A DNA stretch of 9,393 nt, taken from positions 1 through 9,393 of the forward strand of contig CAMWUS010000040.1 of assembly GCA_947177495.1 (NCBI GenBank). Reading direction: 5' to 3'. Made by a program: the position numbers and the translations under genes. The stretch comes from an uncultured Clostridia bacterium (GTDB lineage: Bacteria; Bacillota; Clostridia; Christensenellales; Borkfalkiaceae). The notes beneath the pieces were generated by a model. The model saw only the letters and a program-made list of their open reading frames with translations. It was not told the DNA's origin and searched no databases. Positions 6,870 through 9,393 of the stretch are shown one piece after another; within the stretch, counting starts at the first letter, position 1, and every line of letters starts with the position of its first letter.

Positions 6870-7715
6870 TCAGCGCGCAACGGAAAGCGCCGCAAAGCCT
6901 CTGTTTTTCAGCCAGGTAAGCGCAAGGTCCACCCAAACCGCAATTTCGGGAATGATGGAATTGCTGTCGTCCGTGTCGCCCGTTTCGTAGTTGGAAAGCG
7001 ACAACCCGTGCCGACCGTGCTCGAAAACGTGTAGTTCAAACGGCACGCCCGCTTTGCGGTAAGCCGCCGCGAGCAGGAACGAGTTCTCCACCAAAACGCA
7101 ATCATCCGTTTGGGTGTGCCAAATGAACGCGGGCGGAGTGTCTTTCGTGACGCGAGTTTCGAGAGAAAGCTTTTCGCGGAGCTTCTTGTCCCCTCCCGAA
7201 ATGACGTTGAGCGTCCCCTCGTGCATCACGCCCTCTTTTCCGGAAATAACGGGATAGCAAAGCACCGCCGCGTCGGGACGAGTGATTTCCGCCTTTGTTC
7301 CCAACAGCTCGGCGCCTTCCGCATACAGCGTGGTAAGGCTGCACGCCAAATGCCCGCCTGCGGAAAATCCGATTACCGCAATATGCGCGGGATCGACCCC
7401 GTAGCGCGCCGCGTTGTCCCTTACGTATTTAATTGCCATGCTCGCCTGCATAAGCGGCACGGGGTGCGCAGTATGTACCTCGTAATCGAGCACGAAAGCG
7501 GCAAAGCCCGCCGCCATAAAGCGCACCGCGATGGGCTCCATTTCGCGGTCGGAACAGAACTCGTATCCGCCGCCGGGACAAATAATCATTGCAGGGCGCG
7601 TCTTGGGGCGCACCTCCTTAGAAAGGTAGGGAACGTAGGAGTACAAATACCCTTTCTTGCAGTTCCCGCGCTTTTGTCCGCTTACCTCATACAAATCGAT
7701 TTTTTCGTGGTTCAT
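6870..7715 (-). CDS. Alpha/beta-hydrolase, acetyl-xylan-esterase-like carbohydrate esterase
   Basis: This 281-aa alpha/beta-hydrolase resembles the small esterases that remove acetyl or similar acyl groups from sugars. The oxyanion-hole segment is CPGGGY (46-51). The nucleophile Ser118 sits in GFSAGG (116-121). The acid is Asp204 or Asp205 in HTQTDDCV (200-207), and the catalytic histidine is probably His236 in HGRHG (233-237), so the triad appears complete. No signal peptide is visible, so it should act in the cytoplasm on imported substrate. Its ATG overlaps the galK stop (ATGA), with a GGAGAGG site inside the end of galK, so it is likely translated together with galactokinase. A role in deacylating galactosides is inferred from this coupling only. 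A peptidase or generic lipase activity cannot be excluded. Confidence 0.82.
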   Translation of the reverse strand: MNHEKIDLYEVSGQKRGNCKKGYLYSYVPYLSKEVRPKTRPAMIICPGGGYEFCSDREMEPIAVRFMAAGFAAFVLDYEVHTAHPVPLMQASMAIKYVRDNAARYGVDPAHIAVIGFSAGGHLACSLTTLYAEGAELLGTKAEITRPDAAVLCYPVISGKEGVMHEGTLNVISGGDKKLREKLSLETRVTKDTPPAFIWHTQTDDCVLVENSFLLAAAYRKAGVPFELHVFEHGRHGLSLSNYETGDTDDSNSIIPEIAVWVDLALTWLKNRGFAALSVAR

Positions 7716-8872
7716 TCTTTTACCTCTCCTTCATCGATAATACCGTCTGCGACTTCCGCGACGTAGAACGTAGGCGCGTAGCCGATTTTATCCGTATATT
7801 CTTTGCCGACGTTTTCTTTGAAACGCTCCAAACCCGTCTTGCGCACGAGGCTCACGGTGCAACCGCCGAAGCCCGCGCCCGTCATGCGCGAGCCCAGGCA
7901 TTCGGGAGAATTCTGCGCGGCGCTAGCAAGCGTATCGAGCTCGATTCCCGTCACCTCGTAGTCCTCTTTTAAGGAACGGTGCGATTCGTTCAACAGCCGA
8001 CCGAACAGCTCCAAGTCGCCCGTTCTAAGCGCTTCGGCGCTCCGCCGCACTCTGTCGCACTCGCCCACCACGTGGCGCGCACGGCGGTAAAGCAAGGGCG
8101 TGAGTACCGAGCGGTTTTCTTCTATTTGATAGGGTTTTACGTCCGCCAAGCAGGAGATGTTGGGAATGCGCTTTTTCAATAGTAACAAAGCTTTGTCCAC
8201 CTCGCCGCGGCGTTCGTTGTATTTGCTTACGATAAGGTTGTGCGGCTTGTTGCAGTTGGTGAGCACAAGCACACATTCTTTTAAATCGAGCGGGAGATAT
8301 TCGTATTCCAAAGTTGCGCAGTTTAACAAAAGCGCGTGTTTTGCCTTGCCGTTTGCCGATACGAACTGATCCATGATGCCGCAGTTTACGCCGCAATAGT
8401 TGTTCTCCGCTTTCTGCGAGAGAACGGCAAGGTCGGTTTTGTCTATTTTATTGCCGCCCGCTTTTGCAAGCGCGTATGCGGTAGCCACCTCGATTGCCGC
8501 CGACGAAGAAAGCCCCGAGCCGAACGGCACCGTGCAATCGTATAGAATATCGCAACCGACGAGACGGTAGCCCGCCTTTTTCATTTCGTTTACAACGCCC
8601 GCCTGATAGTTGCCCCATTTGAGGTCCCTATAATTTTCGGGCGCATTCAAATCGATTTCCACGATTTCAGGGATATCCGTTGCCGCCACGCGGAGAACGT
8701 TCGTCCCGTTCTTACGCACCGCAACGCGGCATTTGAGCGATAGCGCAGCAGGTAATACCCTGCCGCCGCAGTAATCCACGTGTTCCCCGATTAAATTTAC
8801 CCGCCCCGCCGCAGAACAAATTTCTTCCGCAGGCGCGCCGAAAATTTCTCGAAACATGGTAACTAATTGCAT
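7712..8872 (-). CDS. galK: Galactokinase
   Basis: This 386-aa GHMP-family kinase phosphorylates galactose to galactose-1-phosphate with ATP, the first committed Leloir step. The galactokinase signature GRVNLIGEHVDY is at 23-34. The ATP-binding GHMP motif PFGSGLSSSA is at 116-125. The catalytic-base aspartate is Asp168 in GIMDQF (165-170), and the C-terminal GAGFGGC is at 332-338. After the signature the sequence reads DYCGG where E. coli has DYNDG; I read this as lineage variation. An in-frame extension to a TTG at 8941 is rejected because that TTG is part of the promoter -35 box. The chosen ATG lies downstream of the -10, with GGAG nine bases upstream. The gene starts the sugar cluster. galT is not found in this window. 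Confidence 0.94.
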   Translation of the reverse strand: MQLVTMFREIFGAPAEEICSAAGRVNLIGEHVDYCGGRVLPAALSLKCRVAVRKNGTNVLRVAATDIPEIVEIDLNAPENYRDLKWGNYQAGVVNEMKKAGYRLVGCDILYDCTVPFGSGLSSSAAIEVATAYALAKAGGNKIDKTDLAVLSQKAENNYCGVNCGIMDQFVSANGKAKHALLLNCATLEYEYLPLDLKECVLVLTNCNKPHNLIVSKYNERRGEVDKALLLLKKRIPNISCLADVKPYQIEENRSVLTPLLYRRARHVVGECDRVRRSAEALRTGDLELFGRLLNESHRSLKEDYEVTGIELDTLASAAQNSPECLGSRMTGAGFGGCTVSLVRKTGLERFKENVGKEYTDKIGYAPTFYVAEVADGIIDEGEVKE

Positions 8873-8912
8873 TGGAACCGTCTCCGTACTTTGTATATTT
8901 TTCACCGATAAT

Positions 8913-8941
8913 ATTATACCGCTTTTTCGCCGTGCTGTCAA
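8913..8941 (-). promoter_or_regulatory. Perfect-consensus sigma-A promoter for galK
   Basis: On the minus strand TTGACA (8941-8936), a 17-base spacer and TATAAT (8918-8913) match the consensus exactly. The leader would be about 34 bases. I see no clear catabolite-response element or operator palindrome overlapping it, which suggests strong and perhaps unregulated initiation. Confidence 0.9.
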
Positions 8942-8985
8942 TCCTTTCCAAATAATTTTAGCACCTCGTTACAATGTGTGAATAT

Positions 8986-9022
8986 AGATAAATGCCCTGC
9001 GCACGAATACGCGGGGCATTTT
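8986..9022 (-). terminator. Hairpin terminator after rnpB
   Basis: AAATGCCC (8990-8997) and GGGCATTT (9014-9021) form the base of a stem that continues with GCG/CGC and wobble pairs past one mismatch. The stem begins about a dozen bases after the P1 helix of RNase P RNA. The minus-strand tail (TTTATCTATATT) is only moderately T-rich. The plus-strand side also has a T-run, but no plus-strand gene approaches it. Confidence 0.65.
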
Positions 9023-9033
9023 ACTTTTTAAGT

Positions 9034-9380
9034 TATCCGAGATGTGCCGATAAGCCGGGTTCTGTCGTGCGCGGTCATTTATCTACGCCTACCGTTGCCG
9101 ATAGGCTCTAGCGTTATTCACGGCTCTACTCGGGCGGGCAACCCGTGTGAATAGAGCCCAAACTTGCATCGGACGGGGTTTACATGGCACGGGGCGTTAC
9201 CGTCCCGTCGGTGAGCTCTTACCTCGCCTTTCCATCCTTACCGCTAAACGCGGCGGTTTATTTCTGTTGCACTTTCCTTAAAGTCGCCTTCACCGGACGT
9301 TATCCGGCGTCCTGCCCTGCGATGCCCGGACTTTCCTCATCGTACCAAAGTACGCCGCGACCGCGTAGCACACTCGGATT
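9034..9380 (-). ncRNA. rnpB: RNase P RNA, bacterial type A
   Basis: This is the catalytic RNA of RNase P, which matures tRNA 5' ends. The minus strand carries the universal core segments in order: GAGGAAAGTCCGGGC (9338-9324), a GTAAGAGCTCACC block (9220-9208 region), and ACAGAACCCGGCTTA (about 9065-9051). P1 closes the molecule: TCCGAGTGTGC near 9378 pairs with GCACATCTCGGA (9047-9036), leaving a single bulged base. The P18-like hairpin (GCCTATC...GGTAGGC, about 9105-9086) is visible. The overall order and the GGTAACGCCC segment resemble the E. coli A type and not the Bacillus B type. The ends are set by P1 and by the -10 box upstream, so they are accurate to a few bases. The length is about 347 nt. 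Confidence 0.95.
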
Positions 9381-9386
9381 GCAATT

Positions 9387-9392
9387 ATTATA
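9387..9392 (-). promoter_or_regulatory. -10 element of the rnpB promoter (rest outside window)
   Basis: A perfect TATAAT on the minus strand ends seven bases before the inferred 5' end of RNase P RNA, the correct spacing for its -10. The -35 would lie beyond the window edge. Confidence 0.7.
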
Positions 9393-9393
9393 C

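Noticed and set aside
7110..7766. Plus-strand open frame of 218 codons
   Set aside because: It lies opposite the esterase, which has a full catalytic triad and operon context. Its translation matches no family I recognise.
8873..8941. N-terminal extension of galK to a TTG start at 8941
   Set aside because: The TTG is the first half of the -35 box and the extension would cover the whole promoter. The ATG at 8872 has a ribosome site and gives a normal galactokinase length.
9034..9380. Structured region that could be a riboswitch or tmRNA
   Set aside because: The RNase P core segments GAGGAAAGTCCGGGC and ACAGAACCCGGCTTA and the P1 closure identify it as rnpB.

Overview
The window reads as a chromosomal segment of a Bacillota, most likely a clostridial lineage. 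The grounds are strong AGGAGG-type ribosome binding sites, consensus TTGACA/TATAAT promoters, clostridial-looking ABC exporters, a BspA-type leucine-rich-repeat lipoprotein, and an RNase P RNA of the ancestral A type rather than the B type of Bacilli. Coding DNA is moderately GC-rich and intergenic DNA is AT-rich. The genus cannot be fixed from this sequence alone. Every recognisable gene lies on the minus strand, so the window reads from high to low coordinates in transcription order.

In transcription order it opens with rnpB (about 9380-9034) and its terminator. A sugar cluster follows: galactokinase galK (8872-7712, from a perfect consensus promoter), an alpha/beta-hydrolase esterase overlapping galK by 4 bases, UDP-glucose 4-epimerase galE, and 15 bases later a BspA-like LRR lipoprotein closed by a hairpin terminator. 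galT is not present in the window. The likely theme is uptake and use of galactose-containing, perhaps acetylated, glycans, and supply of UDP-galactose/UDP-glucose for surface polymers.

The second block is two consecutive ABC-2 exporters, each an ATPase and permease pair overlapping by ATGA. The first (4486-2655) resembles DrrAB/YadGH-type exporters. It is driven by a perfect -35/-10 promoter whose 16-base spacer contains an uninterrupted run of nine G, which makes phase-variable expression possible. The second (2547-599) is NatAB-like, has its own near-consensus promoter and ends at a strong hairpin. No regulator or kinase accompanies either pair.

The last gene (433 to the window edge) is the N-terminal part of a HelD/HelR-like superfamily 1 helicase that acts on RNA polymerase.

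Most of the window is ordinary core and housekeeping sequence. I see no CRISPR, transposon, prophage, tRNA or clearly new multi-gene system. The items most worth a second look are the poly-G promoter spacer and the make-up of the galK-esterase-galE-LRR lipoprotein cluster.
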